NCBI GenBank assembly: GCA_017656235.1
Contig: JACDOF010000001.1
Coordinates: forward strand, 248,001 to 312,000
DNA: 64,000 nt
Source: Brevibacillus sp.
GTDB taxonomy: Bacteria > Bacillota > Bacilli > Brevibacillales > Brevibacillaceae
Reading direction: 5' to 3'
Position numbers and translations under genes: made by a program. The notes under the pieces were generated by a model. It made no database searches and was not told the DNA's origin. It saw only the letters and a list, made by a program, of their open reading frames with translations. This document shows positions 42,866 to 50,586 of the stretch, in pieces. Every line of letters starts with the position of its first letter. The stretch's first letter is position 1.

Positions 42866-44554
42866 ATGTTTCGCAAGTCGCTGATCGTGACGGCAGTGTG
42901 TCTGCTGCTGCTTGCATTGATTTTCGGCTGCTCCCGGCTAGCCGGGGAGGGAGCGGACGAGAATGCATCCATACTGGCGAAGCGTAATTCTGCCGGAAAA
43001 AAAGTGATTGTTCTGCTTATTGATTCACTGCTTACCGAGGCATTGGAACAGCTGCGTTCCACCAATCAGGTACCGGCCTTGTCTTTTTTTATCGCCAACG
43101 GTTCCTATCGCCGTGATGTAATCAGTTCGTTTCCAACCATGTCTGTCACCATCGACAGTTCGTTGTTGACGGGAAGCTACGCTGACCGACACGGCATTCC
43201 CGGACTGGTTTGGTATCACGAGGGGGAGCGGCGGATTGTTAACTACGGAGACGGGATGCGGGTGGCCTGGGATCCCGGCTTGCGTCGATGGCTTGGGGAT
43301 GTGCTGTACGAGATGAACCATGCTCACCTGTCCACACAGGTAAAGACGCTGTACGAAGAACTGCACGAACGAGGTTTCACCAGTGGATCCATCAATGGAC
43401 TGATTTACCGCGGCCCTGCCGGTAAACAGCTCCAACTGCCGATCTACCTGCGTTTTGCGATGGGAGGCCAGGCCTCCCTAAAGGTGAAAGGACCGGATGT
43501 ACTGGTTTTGGGAGCACTGGCCGCGGCCGCCCCGGAGCGGCTTCCGACCAGTACTGTTTCTGCACTGGGCATCAACGACGAGTACTCCATTGACAGTCTG
43601 ATCCATCTGATTCAAACCAACAGTCTCCCTGATCTGACCCTGGTCTTTTTACCGGATATGGACGGGGAACTGCACCGCCACGGTCCCACTCACTTGTCCA
43701 GTCTGGTCAAAGTGGACCGCCAACTGCAGCGGCTGCTCGATTCGTTTGGCGATTGGGAGCGGGCACTGAAAGAGCACATTTTCGTCGTCATGGGAGACAG
43801 CGGCGTTGTCCCTACAGGCAGGGATAAACAGTCGGTGTTGATTGACCTGGAGAAAAGATTGGCGGATTATCAACGGGCCGAAAGCGGACGGCAGGTGCAG
43901 CCGTCTGACGAAGTTGCCATCGCGATCAACGGCCGGATGTGCTATATCTATGCGCTCTCTCCACGTGTGCCGCTTGAGGCACTGGCCGCAAAACTGAAAG
44001 ACGATCCCCGCATCGACCTGTTGGCCTGGAAGGAGAACGAGTGGATTCATGTCATGCGGGGGGGCGGCAGTGGGGAACGGTTACGCTACAGGCCGGGACG
44101 TGAGGACGCAAAGGTGTACAAACAGGGGGCGGCTGCCCCCCGCCGACGAGAAGTTGGACCCGGACTGCACGTGACGAATGGCTATCGCTTGTGGGAAGAC
44201 GAGTATGGACAGCATTGGGAAATCCATGGCGACTGGCGGGTGATGGATTTGCGGACCCGTACACCAAGCGGCAAGATCGCATCTGATTTGTATCCGGATG
44301 GACTTCGACGCTTGGCCAGCGTCTTTTCATCCCACCGCGGCCGATTCCTGGCCGCCACTGCTGTTCCCGGAACGGAGTTTGCAGGTGGCGGGACGCCCAA
44401 CCATCCCGGGGGCGGAAATCACGGGTCGCTTCATCGTCTGGATACGCTGATTCCGCTGATTGTATCCGGTGCCCCACCGCTGCCTGAACCTCCACGACGG
44501 GTTGTCGATCTGAAAGCGTACCTCCTTTCTCTTGTGAAACAAGCAGCCGACTAA
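42866..44554 (+). CDS. Lipoprotein of the type I phosphodiesterase/alkaline phosphatase family
   Basis: Extracytoplasmic hydrolase, 562 aa. Signal and lipobox SLIVTAVCLLLLALIFGC, then the metal-dependent core: VIVLLIDSLL supplies a metal Asp, SSFPTMSVTIDSSLLTG holds the nucleophilic Thr, and DRHGIPGLVWY follows. LVFLPDMDGELHRHGP and VVMGDSGVVP give further Asp/His ligands, and NHPGGGNHGS a C-terminal His site. Related proteins cleave phosphodiesters or phosphonates; the substrate is unknown. ATG behind GGGAGGACTT. A convergent small gene overlaps its stop. Confidence 0.88.
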   Translation: MFRKSLIVTAVCLLLLALIFGCSRLAGEGADENASILAKRNSAGKKVIVLLIDSLLTEALEQLRSTNQVPALSFFIANGSYRRDVISSFPTMSVTIDSSLLTGSYADRHGIPGLVWYHEGERRIVNYGDGMRVAWDPGLRRWLGDVLYEMNHAHLSTQVKTLYEELHERGFTSGSINGLIYRGPAGKQLQLPIYLRFAMGGQASLKVKGPDVLVLGALAAAAPERLPTSTVSALGINDEYSIDSLIHLIQTNSLPDLTLVFLPDMDGELHRHGPTHLSSLVKVDRQLQRLLDSFGDWERALKEHIFVVMGDSGVVPTGRDKQSVLIDLEKRLADYQRAESGRQVQPSDEVAIAINGRMCYIYALSPRVPLEALAAKLKDDPRIDLLAWKENEWIHVMRGGGSGERLRYRPGREDAKVYKQGAAAPRRREVGPGLHVTNGYRLWEDEYGQHWEIHGDWRVMDLRTRTPSGKIASDLYPDGLRRLASVFSSHRGRFLAATAVPGTEFAGGGTPNHPGGGNHGSLHRLDTLIPLIVSGAPPLPEPPRRVVDLKAYLLSLVKQAAD

Positions 44555-44849
44555 TGCTGGACACTGATGCCAGGCTTGGGTGCGCGTTTGGAGTAGGACG
44601 CCGTCCTTTTGAGAAAATGCACTTCCAAGAGTTTGGGATAAACAGCGGCGGGACGTCTTCGTCTTTCGTCCGTTGTTTTTGTTCTTCTGTATACCGACTC
44701 AAATAAGCAAGATTGTGCCAAAAATCTGCGTCAAAAACTTCATGCAGGCGGCTGACCGTTTTCCAAGGATCATCATGGTCAACCTGCAGTTTTGCCAGGG
44801 ATTCTGTTGCTTTTTGCAAGTGTTTCATCATCTCCGAAAAGTTTTTCAT
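44551..44849 (-). CDS. Small protein with a probable frameshift
   Basis: Starts MKNFSEMMKHLQKATESLAK behind AAAGGAGTGGC, continues HDDPWKTVSRLHEVFDADFW and PPLFIPNSW. As sequenced, the frame then runs 500 bp antisense into the phosphodiesterase gene, which is unlikely to be coding. One base shift near 44618-44628 gives the ending HFLKRTASYSKRAPKPGISV and a stop at 44551, exactly at the neighbour's stop codon. Either a natural frameshift mutation or a sequencing error. No family recognised. Confidence 0.5.
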
Positions 44850-44953
44850 GCTTGCCACTCCTTTGTCATCCCTTGTACCAGGGCTGTGCTTGGCAGGTAT
44901 CACACCATTGTCTGCCCTGCATATGATGGAACGAGGTAAAAGGAGGAAAGGGT

Positions 44954-45187
44954 ATGAGTGCGTTTGTCTTTCTCGGAGCTTTCAAGGTAAACAACATGCA
45001 GGGAACGTCATCGATTAACGTCGGCACACAAGTATTGATCGGGTTGGAAAGCGAGAGTACGACAAAAATAGGAGGCAGCAAGATAATTGGCGATGCAAAC
45101 CCGGTGAATGCTCCGGTCGGAATCGGACTGAACACCGACATCAACAAAACGAGCGACGTCCTTTCCCCCCAGGTGGACGTGGTATAA
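44954..45187 (+). CDS. GerPF/GerPA-like spore germination protein
   Basis: 77 aa with ATG behind AAAAGGAGGAAAGG. The sequence AFVFLGAFKVNNMQGTSSIN, a Ser/Thr/Gly/Asn-rich body and VGTQVLIGLESESTTKIGGS resemble GerPA/GerPF proteins. These are required for nutrient germinants to cross the coat. It lies apart from, and opposite to, the gerPC-like operon downstream. Confidence 0.7.
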   Translation: MSAFVFLGAFKVNNMQGTSSINVGTQVLIGLESESTTKIGGSKIIGDANPVNAPVGIGLNTDINKTSDVLSPQVDVV

Positions 45188-45228
45188 AGACAGGAGAGCA
45201 GGACTGTTTGGCGGTGCAAACAGTCCCT

Positions 45229-45564
45229 TTATTTTGACCGGGAAAGAAAATCGACGGTTTTAAGCTGCCGAAGCTTCTCTTCCAATGTGTCCATCTGGTC
45301 TTCCAGCATGTCTACCTGTTTCGACAAGTGGTTAATGGATGTTCTCAATTCCTCGATTTGTGTTTCCAGGGAACGGCCGGATTCTGCTTGCTCGCCGCAG
45401 ACAGCAGCCTCCGCGGTATCCGGGGTGCTGTCCCGGCATGGCGCGGCCCAGGCAGCAGGAGATCTGCCGGAAAAAGGCGGACGGCAGCCGTGCAGCACCT
45501 GGTTGGCGGGATGAAACGGGTGCGGTAGATAAGGGTGTGGGTAGATGGGATGGGGAAAATTCAT
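45229..45564 (-). CDS. Coiled-coil protein in the gerP-like operon
   Basis: 111 aa. His/Pro-rich N-terminus (MNFPHPIYPHPYLPHPFHPA), a linker with two cysteines, then a heptad-type coiled coil (about 66-105: IEELRTSINHLSKQVDMLED, QMDTLEEKLRQL). The ATG overlaps the upstream stop as ATGA behind GGAGGAGATGAC. Its place as third gene suggests a coat-localised partner of the gerP-like proteins. No specific GerP subunit match. Confidence 0.65.
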   Translation of the reverse strand: MNFPHPIYPHPYLPHPFHPANQVLHGCRPPFSGRSPAAWAAPCRDSTPDTAEAAVCGEQAESGRSLETQIEELRTSINHLSKQVDMLEDQMDTLEEKLRQLKTVDFLSRSK

Positions 45565-45722
45565 GTCATCTCCTCCGCAGTTCTTTGATCTTCCGCTTTG
45601 GGTTTGTGCAGGCGCAGGTTACAGGTTTCGCCTATGTTAACCGAGCCCACCCCTTGGATGGAACTGATCTCGATTTGGCCGATCGTGATGGTGATCGGTG
45701 AGTTTGTTACTACGTTTCCCAT
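45561..45722 (-). CDS. GerPD/GerPA-like small protein
   Basis: 53 aa from ATG 45722 behind GAGAGGGAGC; a longer in-frame ATG at 45743 lacks a site. MGNVVTNSPITITIGQIEIS and SIQGVGSVNIGETCNLRL form the short beta motif (I.I..I.GVGSV.IGD/E) shared by GerPA, GerPD and GerPF. Overlaps both neighbours, consistent with one operon. Confidence 0.65.
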   Translation of the reverse strand: MGNVVTNSPITITIGQIEISSIQGVGSVNIGETCNLRLHKPKAEDQRTAEEMT

Positions 45723-46170
45723 TTTTGCTCCCTCTCTTATCATCCCTGGCGGGCAGGGATGGACTGTATTCCGAACGTAGTTGGTTTCGTACGGTATCAG
45801 TCAGGTCTTCTGCTTGTTCAGGGGGCGTTGATTGACCAGCCTGCTGATTTGCTGTCCGTTCTTTGGAGGGCGGTTTGTCTGGCTGTGCTTTAACCCGGGT
45901 ATCGCGGATCAGCTCTTCCACCGTTTGATTCCCTACTTTGATCTGATCGGCGTCGATGGCGCCCGACTGATTGAGGGCGATGCCAATACTGAGGATTCCG
46001 TCCAACGTTGACACGTGCAGTTGCTCTATGTTGTTTTCCAGCTGCTGAATCACGAGTTGAGTCGGCTGTGTTCTTAACTGCTCGACTTCCCGCTCAAGAT
46101 GAAGCAGTTGTTTCCTCAATGCATGTACCCGGGAGTCCGGGTTAAGGAAATCAGTTGAAAAAGTTTTCAT
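45637..46170 (-). CDS. GerPC-like spore germination protein
   Basis: 177 aa from ATG 46170. Coiled coil (ALRKQLLHLEREVEQL) followed by the GerPC core IQQLENNIEQLHVSTLDG and LSIGIALNQ, and then a polar tail. The tail overlaps the next gene by 86 bp, more than usual; another frame would stop just before that gene's ribosome binding site, so a late frameshift is possible. CATATTGTA at 46178-46186 (minus strand) fits a sigma-K -10 element but leaves almost no leader, so the true start may lie further in. Confidence 0.65.
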   Translation of the reverse strand: MKTFSTDFLNPDSRVHALRKQLLHLEREVEQLRTQPTQLVIQQLENNIEQLHVSTLDGILSIGIALNQSGAIDADQIKVGNQTVEELIRDTRVKAQPDKPPSKERTANQQAGQSTPPEQAEDLTDTVRNQLRSEYSPSLPARDDKRGSKNGKRSNKLTDHHHDRPNRDQFHPRGGLG

Positions 46171-46246
46171 TCTTCTATACAATATGACATGATATGACAA
46201 AATTTCACATCTTTTGAGAAAAAACGACATCGCCTGCTACAAGTGA

Positions 46247-46332
46247 ACGAGAAAGGCAAACTTATCGAAAGGTAAGGGCGCAAAGCCACGGGTCTAAGGT
46301 TCAGCGGAACTATGACAGCCGGGTTACCGAAA
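46247..46332 (+). ncRNA. Class I cyclic di-GMP riboswitch (GEMM), copy 1
   Basis: Aptamer with GGCAAA, the GAAA tetraloop and its receptor, GCGCAAAGCCACGGGTCTAA and AGCCGGGTTACCGA, the conserved c-di-GMP-I core. It reads toward the PAS-GADEF-EAL gene. A perfect terminator hairpin lies 36 nt after the aptamer, so control is probably at transcription termination. Confidence 0.93.
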
Positions 46333-46367
46333 CGTAACAGATCATGCTGTGCAAGAAGGTAATTGGT

Positions 46368-46399
46368 GGCTATTTCCGGTTTGACGAAATAGCCTTTTT
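46368..46399 (+). terminator. Expression-platform terminator of riboswitch 1
   Basis: GGCTATTTC and GAAATAGCC form a 9-bp stem with an 8-nt loop, followed by TTTTTC. It is placed between the aptamer and the coding start at 46468. Confidence 0.88.
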
Positions 46400-46467
46400 C
46401 TTTTGATGGCAGAAGAGACCGGCTGGAGGCACAATGCATAAAAAAGGGAGAGTTGTGGAGATTCGAA

Positions 46468-48165
46468 ATGATCAATCAACAATTGGAAGCTGTGCTTCAC
46501 CATATCACAGATGCAGTGGACGTTGTCGACACAGAGGGGTATGTGATCAAGGTAAACCGTTCCTTTGAACGGTTATACGGCTGGCGGGAAGAGGAACTGG
46601 TTGGCAAGCCGTTACCCATCATACCGGAAGAACGTCAAGAAGAGATGCAAAAGTGGAAACAGCAAGCGGCAGCCAGGCATCGGACGCAAGAGTACCAAAC
46701 GGTCCGTCGGAGAAAGAACGGGCGCAGCATCCCCATCTTGCTGCGGGTGGCGGCGATCAGGGATGAGCAGGGAAATATCCTGGGATATCTGACGCTGTCT
46801 CGCAAACGGGCAGCAGATGACGCAAGCGGGGTTTTCTCCCTCGATTCCGTGACCAATCTGCTCAACCGCAGCACCGGTATCTCCCGCTTGAAAAAAGCGC
46901 TGCGGGCAGCCCGGCGGCGGGATGAGCCAGTGTCCCTTTTATCGATTGATGTGGACCGATTTAAAAATCTGAATGATACACTGGGTTACCAAACCGGTGA
47001 CAAACTGTTAAAACTGGCTGCCAGACGGCTGGTCAAAGCGGTGGGGACTCATTTGATGGCGCGTGCCGGTGCAGACGAATTCTTCGTCCTGCTTGTGGGC
47101 GAGGGCCAGCCAGATGAAACCCGGCGGGTGACCGAGCGGATTCTTTCCGCTTTTTCCAAACCGTTTACTCTGAACGGCCATGAGGTGATGGTTACCGTGA
47201 GCATCGGTATCAGTCATTTTCCGTATGATGCTGAAGATGCCGAGACGATGCTGCGCCACGCCGACGTGGCCAGACAAGAAGCCAGACAGCAATGGGGCAA
47301 CAGCTTTCAAGTGTACACCAGCGGCATGGGCAAGAGTCAGTGCGAGCGTTTTTTTTTGGAAATGGAACTGCGCAAAGCACTGGAACAAAAAGAATTGGAG
47401 ATCTATTACCAGCCGATTGCGGACATTCACAGCGGACGGATCGTCAGCCTGGAAGCTTTGCTGCGCTGGAACCATAAGGAGCGGGGAATGATCTCCCCTG
47501 CTTCATTTATCCCGCTTGCTGAAGAGACGGGGTTAATCGTGCCGATCAGTGAATGGGTGCTTCGTCAGGCTTGCACACTGAACAAGACGCTGCAGGAGAA
47601 AGGCCTGCCTCCGATTCGGGTGGCGGTCAATCTGTCGGCACGGCAGTTCCAGAGGCGCAGTTTCCCCGAGGTCGTGGAGCACATCTTGCGAGAGACCGGT
47701 CTCCATCCTCGCTTTCTGGAGCTGGAATTGACAGAGAGCGTGCTGATGCAGAATACGGATGAGACGGTATCTGTCCTTTGTGAATTGAAGGAGATCGGCC
47801 CGCTCATCTCCATTGACGATTTCGGAACCGGGTATTCTTCCCTCAGCTATCTGAAACGATTTCCGGTGAACAATGTCAAGATTGACCGCTCCTTCGTCCG
47901 CGATATTCACCTGAACCGGCATGATGCGGCGATCGTGAGAGCAGTGGTTGCACTGGCTCAGGAGCTGAAGCTCAAAGTGATCGCAGAAGGCGTGGAAAAA
48001 ATGGAAGAACATACCTTTTTGCGTCAATGCGGCTGTGACATGGTACAGGGCTACCTGCTCAGCAAACCGCTTCCGCAGCGAGAGATTGAGATATTCTTGC
48101 AAAATGGCGTGGCCCAAGGCGGTTTTCCTGATTCCTGCAAACGTGGTAGTATGGATAAGGGATAA
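46468..48165 (+). CDS. PAS-GGDEF(degenerate)-EAL protein, likely c-di-GMP phosphodiesterase
   Basis: 565 aa, cytoplasmic. PAS domain (about 5-120: DAVDVVDTEGYVIKVNRSFE), GGDEF domain (about 130-290) and EAL domain (about 305-555). The cyclase signature is GADEF (201-205) instead of GGDEF, and no RxxD inhibitory site is obvious. The EAL domain keeps E329 in LEALLRW, NLSARQF, ELELTES, DDFGTGYSSLSYLKRFP and EGVE. The protein therefore probably hydrolyses c-di-GMP, with the GGDEF part as a regulatory nucleotide-binding domain. ATG 46468 after GTGGAG. A c-di-GMP riboswitch sits upstream, giving direct feedback. Confidence 0.92.
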   Translation: MINQQLEAVLHHITDAVDVVDTEGYVIKVNRSFERLYGWREEELVGKPLPIIPEERQEEMQKWKQQAAARHRTQEYQTVRRRKNGRSIPILLRVAAIRDEQGNILGYLTLSRKRAADDASGVFSLDSVTNLLNRSTGISRLKKALRAARRRDEPVSLLSIDVDRFKNLNDTLGYQTGDKLLKLAARRLVKAVGTHLMARAGADEFFVLLVGEGQPDETRRVTERILSAFSKPFTLNGHEVMVTVSIGISHFPYDAEDAETMLRHADVARQEARQQWGNSFQVYTSGMGKSQCERFFLEMELRKALEQKELEIYYQPIADIHSGRIVSLEALLRWNHKERGMISPASFIPLAEETGLIVPISEWVLRQACTLNKTLQEKGLPPIRVAVNLSARQFQRRSFPEVVEHILRETGLHPRFLELELTESVLMQNTDETVSVLCELKEIGPLISIDDFGTGYSSLSYLKRFPVNNVKIDRSFVRDIHLNRHDAAIVRAVVALAQELKLKVIAEGVEKMEEHTFLRQCGCDMVQGYLLSKPLPQREIEIFLQNGVAQGGFPDSCKRGSMDKG

Positions 48166-48185
48166 GGATATGGAGGGAGAAAAAC

Positions 48186-48347
48186 GTGGAACTGACAACT
48201 GTGTTGGTGCTGACTGCACTCATGACCATCGCGATGATCGGAATTGTCGTCTGGTACATCACAAAAGCCTACGCGTACAAGCACACCATTGACAAACTGC
48301 CGCAGGACATGAATGCGGACAAGGTGCCTGAACAGTCAAACGAGTAG
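48186..48347 (+). CDS. Small single-pass membrane protein (YtzI-like)
   Basis: 53 aa from GTG 48186 behind ATGGAGGGAG. One helix ([20 protein letters not shown]) followed by [16 protein letters not shown] and a polar tail. The AYAYKHTID segment after one membrane helix recalls the YtzI family; function unknown. It lies 20 bp after the EAL gene and 44 bp before uppP and may be co-transcribed with either. Confidence 0.7.
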   Translation: MELTTVLVLTALMTIAMIGIVVWYITKAYAYKHTIDKLPQDMNADKVPEQSNE

Positions 48348-48391
48348 ACGAGAGGAAAAAATCAAATCATTTTGGACAGGTGGGAGCCAGC

Positions 48392-49204
48392 TTGGATTCT
48401 CTTATGGTTGTACTGAAGTACGCGTTTCTCGGGCTGCTGCAAGGCTTTACGGAGCCGATTCCGATCTCTTCGAGCGGTCATCTGGTGATAGCGGAACATC
48501 TGCTCGGTCTGAGAGTGGAAGGTCTTGGGTTTGAAGTGTTGGTCAACTTTGCGTCTCTTATTGCTGTGCTGCTGGTTTACCGTGCTGATCTGATTCGACT
48601 TGCCGTCAACAACCTGGCCTATTTGCGAACTGGAGAGAAGCGGTACAAGGAGGACTTTCGCTTTGTCCTCTATCTGGTTGTGGCCACCATCCCTGCCGGT
48701 ATACTGGGAGTGGCGTTCGGCGACTTGATTGGCGATTACTTGAAAGGCGTGCATGTCATTGGTTTTACCTTGTTGATTACCGGTCTCGCGCTTTGGCTGA
48801 TCCGCAATATGCGCGGCCGAAAGGGAGATCACGAGCTGCGTTTGAAAGACGCGCTGGTGGTTGGACTGGCCCAGGCACTGGCCCTGGTCCCGGGTATCAG
48901 CCGATCGGGTGCGACGATTGTGGCCGCAATGGGTCTGGGCATGCGGCAGGAAACGGCATTGCGATTCTCGTTTTTCCTGTATATTCCCGTCAGTCTGGGC
49001 GGAATGATTCTGGAAGGGTCCGATTTGGCCAAAGACCCCGCGCTGGCTCAATTGGCACTGCCATACGCGACAGCGTTCCTGTGCTCCCTAATCGCTTCGT
49101 ACTATTCGCTTAGGTGGTTTATGGGCGTGATGGCCCGCGGCGATCTCAGGATCTTTACCTATTACTGCGCAGCAGCCGGATTGTCGGTGCTGTTCTTCTT
49201 GTAA
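48392..49204 (+). CDS. uppP: Undecaprenyl-diphosphatase UppP (BacA)
   Basis: Membrane phosphatase recycling C55-PP for wall synthesis and conferring bacitracin tolerance, 270 aa with about eight helices. Motifs: [17 protein letters not shown] (catalytic Glu and Ser) and [11 protein letters not shown] (Arg). The usual EFLPISSSGH is changed to [11 protein letters not shown] choose TTG 48392, 5 nt after GGTGGGAG; GTG 48380 overlaps that site. Ends in a bidirectional terminator. Confidence 0.93.
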   Translation: MDSLMVVLKYAFLGLLQGFTEPIPISSSGHLVIAEHLLGLRVEGLGFEVLVNFASLIAVLLVYRADLIRLAVNNLAYLRTGEKRYKEDFRFVLYLVVATIPAGILGVAFGDLIGDYLKGVHVIGFTLLITGLALWLIRNMRGRKGDHELRLKDALVVGLAQALALVPGISRSGATIVAAMGLGMRQETALRFSFFLYIPVSLGGMILEGSDLAKDPALAQLALPYATAFLCSLIASYYSLRWFMGVMARGDLRIFTYYCAAAGLSVLFFL

Positions 49205-49211
49205 CAAAGGA

Positions 49212-49254
49212 AACATCCCGTCGCACATGTCCTGTGAAACGGGATGTTTTTTCA
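49212..49254. terminator. Terminator after uppP
   Basis: AACATCCCGT and ACGGGATGTT form a 10-bp stem with a 17-nt loop and a T-run on the plus strand; the minus strand offers a shorter T-run for the convergent 116-aa gene. Bases 49255-49344 hold nothing else recognisable. Confidence 0.85.
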
Positions 49255-49344
49255 TTCCTTTTTGGGCTGGGGCCGTTCGGGATCCCCCTTTTGGGCCATT
49301 CCCTTGGTTGGTATGGAACAAACAAACCGTCAAGGAGCCGCCAA

Positions 49345-49695
49345 TCACTGTTGGGTGCGCTGCTTTTTCCCCGGCACCGAGTCGATGAACGCTTCCAGAC
49401 GGCTCGCAGCCAACGCCGGATCCATATTCACCTGAAACAAAAAGTTCAGGTTGCTCGTCATGGTAAGCGACAAGCGGGTGGCGTGATAGAGGGTTGGCTT
49501 TTCATGTTTGATCAAGGCCATGATTTCCATAATCGGCGGAGTGAAAGCTTGAATTCGCATGAATTTATGCAGCAGGGCGACGAATTGGCGGATGTTGGCC
49601 GGGTGGTCATCATCTTCGACCTTCAACAGAAAGGTTTGCAGGTCTTTCATCATCTGCTTCTTTAATTCCTGAACATTGATGTGTCCTTCTCGCAT
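49345..49695 (-). CDS. Uncharacterised protein under c-di-GMP riboswitch control
   Basis: 116 aa, helical and cytoplasmic. INVQELKKQMMKDLQTFLLK, NIRQFVALLHKFMRIQAF, TPPIMEIMALIKHEKP, NLNFLFQVNMDPALAASRLE. No membrane helix, signal or known motif. The start is ATG 49695 behind GTGAGGTGATC; the frame continues upstream into the leader but without a start site. A class I c-di-GMP riboswitch occupies its 5' leader, 112 nt before the start, so its expression should follow c-di-GMP. Likely a surface-attachment, motility or sporulation factor, by analogy only. Confidence 0.75.
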   Translation of the reverse strand: MREGHINVQELKKQMMKDLQTFLLKVEDDDHPANIRQFVALLHKFMRIQAFTPPIMEIMALIKHEKPTLYHATRLSLTMTSNLNFLFQVNMDPALAASRLEAFIDSVPGKKQRTQQ

Positions 49696-49807
49696 GCTGA
49701 TCACCTCACGGTTGCGTATAGACGGACAGATAAGCTTCCAGCGGGTGACCAAACAATACATAAGCTGCTCGCGCACGAGAGCAGCCAAATAACTCGGCAG
49801 TCTGTCG

Positions 49808-49887
49808 TTCGGTAACCCGGCTGTCATAGTTCCGCTGAACCTTAGACCCGTAGCTTTGCGTCCCCATCTTTCGGCTGGGTTTGCCCT
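49808..49887 (-). ncRNA. Class I cyclic di-GMP riboswitch (GEMM), copy 2
   Basis: On the minus strand: GGGCAAACCCAGCCGAAAG, GGGGACGCAAAGCTACGGG, TCTAAGG and AGCCGGGTTACCGAA. A 44-nt run is identical to copy 1. Downstream, GCTGCTC/GAGCAGC (49770-49792) can form a hairpin, but it lacks a clear T-run, so the control mode (translation or a different antiterminator) is uncertain. Confidence 0.93.
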
Positions 49888-49923
49888 TATCGTGTCAGCC
49901 GCTTTTTTTTAGTTATCGGAGAA

Positions 49924-49952
49924 ATATTATTTTTTTTTGAAAATCGCATCAA
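49924..49952 (-). promoter_or_regulatory. Promoter of riboswitch 2
   Basis: Minus strand TTGATG (49947-49952), 17-nt spacer with an A-run, TAATAT (49924-49929). It would start transcription about 30 nt before the aptamer. Confidence 0.6.
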
Positions 49953-50068
49953 CTGGGTCATTGAATGGACGCAACTAATTATAAGTCATGGGAAACAGGA
50001 CGATCAACCTAAAAATGAAGTGCAGAGCCATTTTGAATTGTGATGAAGAAACAAGGAGGAAGAATCCG

Positions 50069-50458
50069 GTGAAAGTGACAGGCTTTAATCACGTGACTCT
50101 GGCCGTAACGGATCTGGCGCGGTCACTTGCGTTCTACAGAGAGGTTTTGGAGATGAAGCTGGTTCATTTGGGCAGACGGGACGCCTATCTGGAATGGGGC
50201 TCCGCTTGGGTGTGCCTGGTGGAGAAAGCGGCAGCAGGCAGCGCTGATTCCGTCTCTGGGGTTGACCATGTGGCTTTTTCGATAGGTGAAGACGACTTCG
50301 ATGAGGCGGTAGAAAAGCTGCGGGAGGCACAGGTACCGATCGTCAGAGGTCCGGTTGAGCGAGGGGTGGGACGAGCGGTTAACTTTCTGGACCCGGATGG
50401 GATTCAGCTGGAGCTCTACACCGGCAATCTGCACCGCCGCATGACCGTTTGGAAGTAG
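50069..50458 (+). CDS. Glyoxalase-fold (VOC) metallothiol transferase, FosB-like
   Basis: 129 aa, two beta-alpha-beta-beta-beta units. NHVTLAVTDLARSLAFYREV, GVDHVAFSI and DPDGIQLELYTGNLHRR place metal ligands His, His and Glu as in FosB/FosX. The ELxTGxL ending resembles FosB, a bacillithiol transferase that opens the fosfomycin epoxide, but general VOC proteins share it, so the substrate is uncertain. GTG 50069 lies 9 nt after AAGGAGGA. Confidence 0.75.
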   Translation: MKVTGFNHVTLAVTDLARSLAFYREVLEMKLVHLGRRDAYLEWGSAWVCLVEKAAAGSADSVSGVDHVAFSIGEDDFDEAVEKLREAQVPIVRGPVERGVGRAVNFLDPDGIQLELYTGNLHRRMTVWK

Positions 50459-50515
50459 CTGACCAGGGAAGGGGGCGAGGAACGGAACTTCTGTCCGAAA
50501 CCAGCAAGAAAAAAA

Positions 50516-50544
50516 TTTACCTTTGGTAGCTTGTCAGCTATAAT
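50516..50544 (+). promoter_or_regulatory. Promoter of the DUF47-pit operon
   Basis: TTTACC (50516-50521), 17-nt spacer, TATAAT (50539-50544). Confidence 0.65.
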
Positions 50545-50586
50545 CGTAGGGGTGTCCATCATATAGAAGGGGTGACAAGTTACTTT

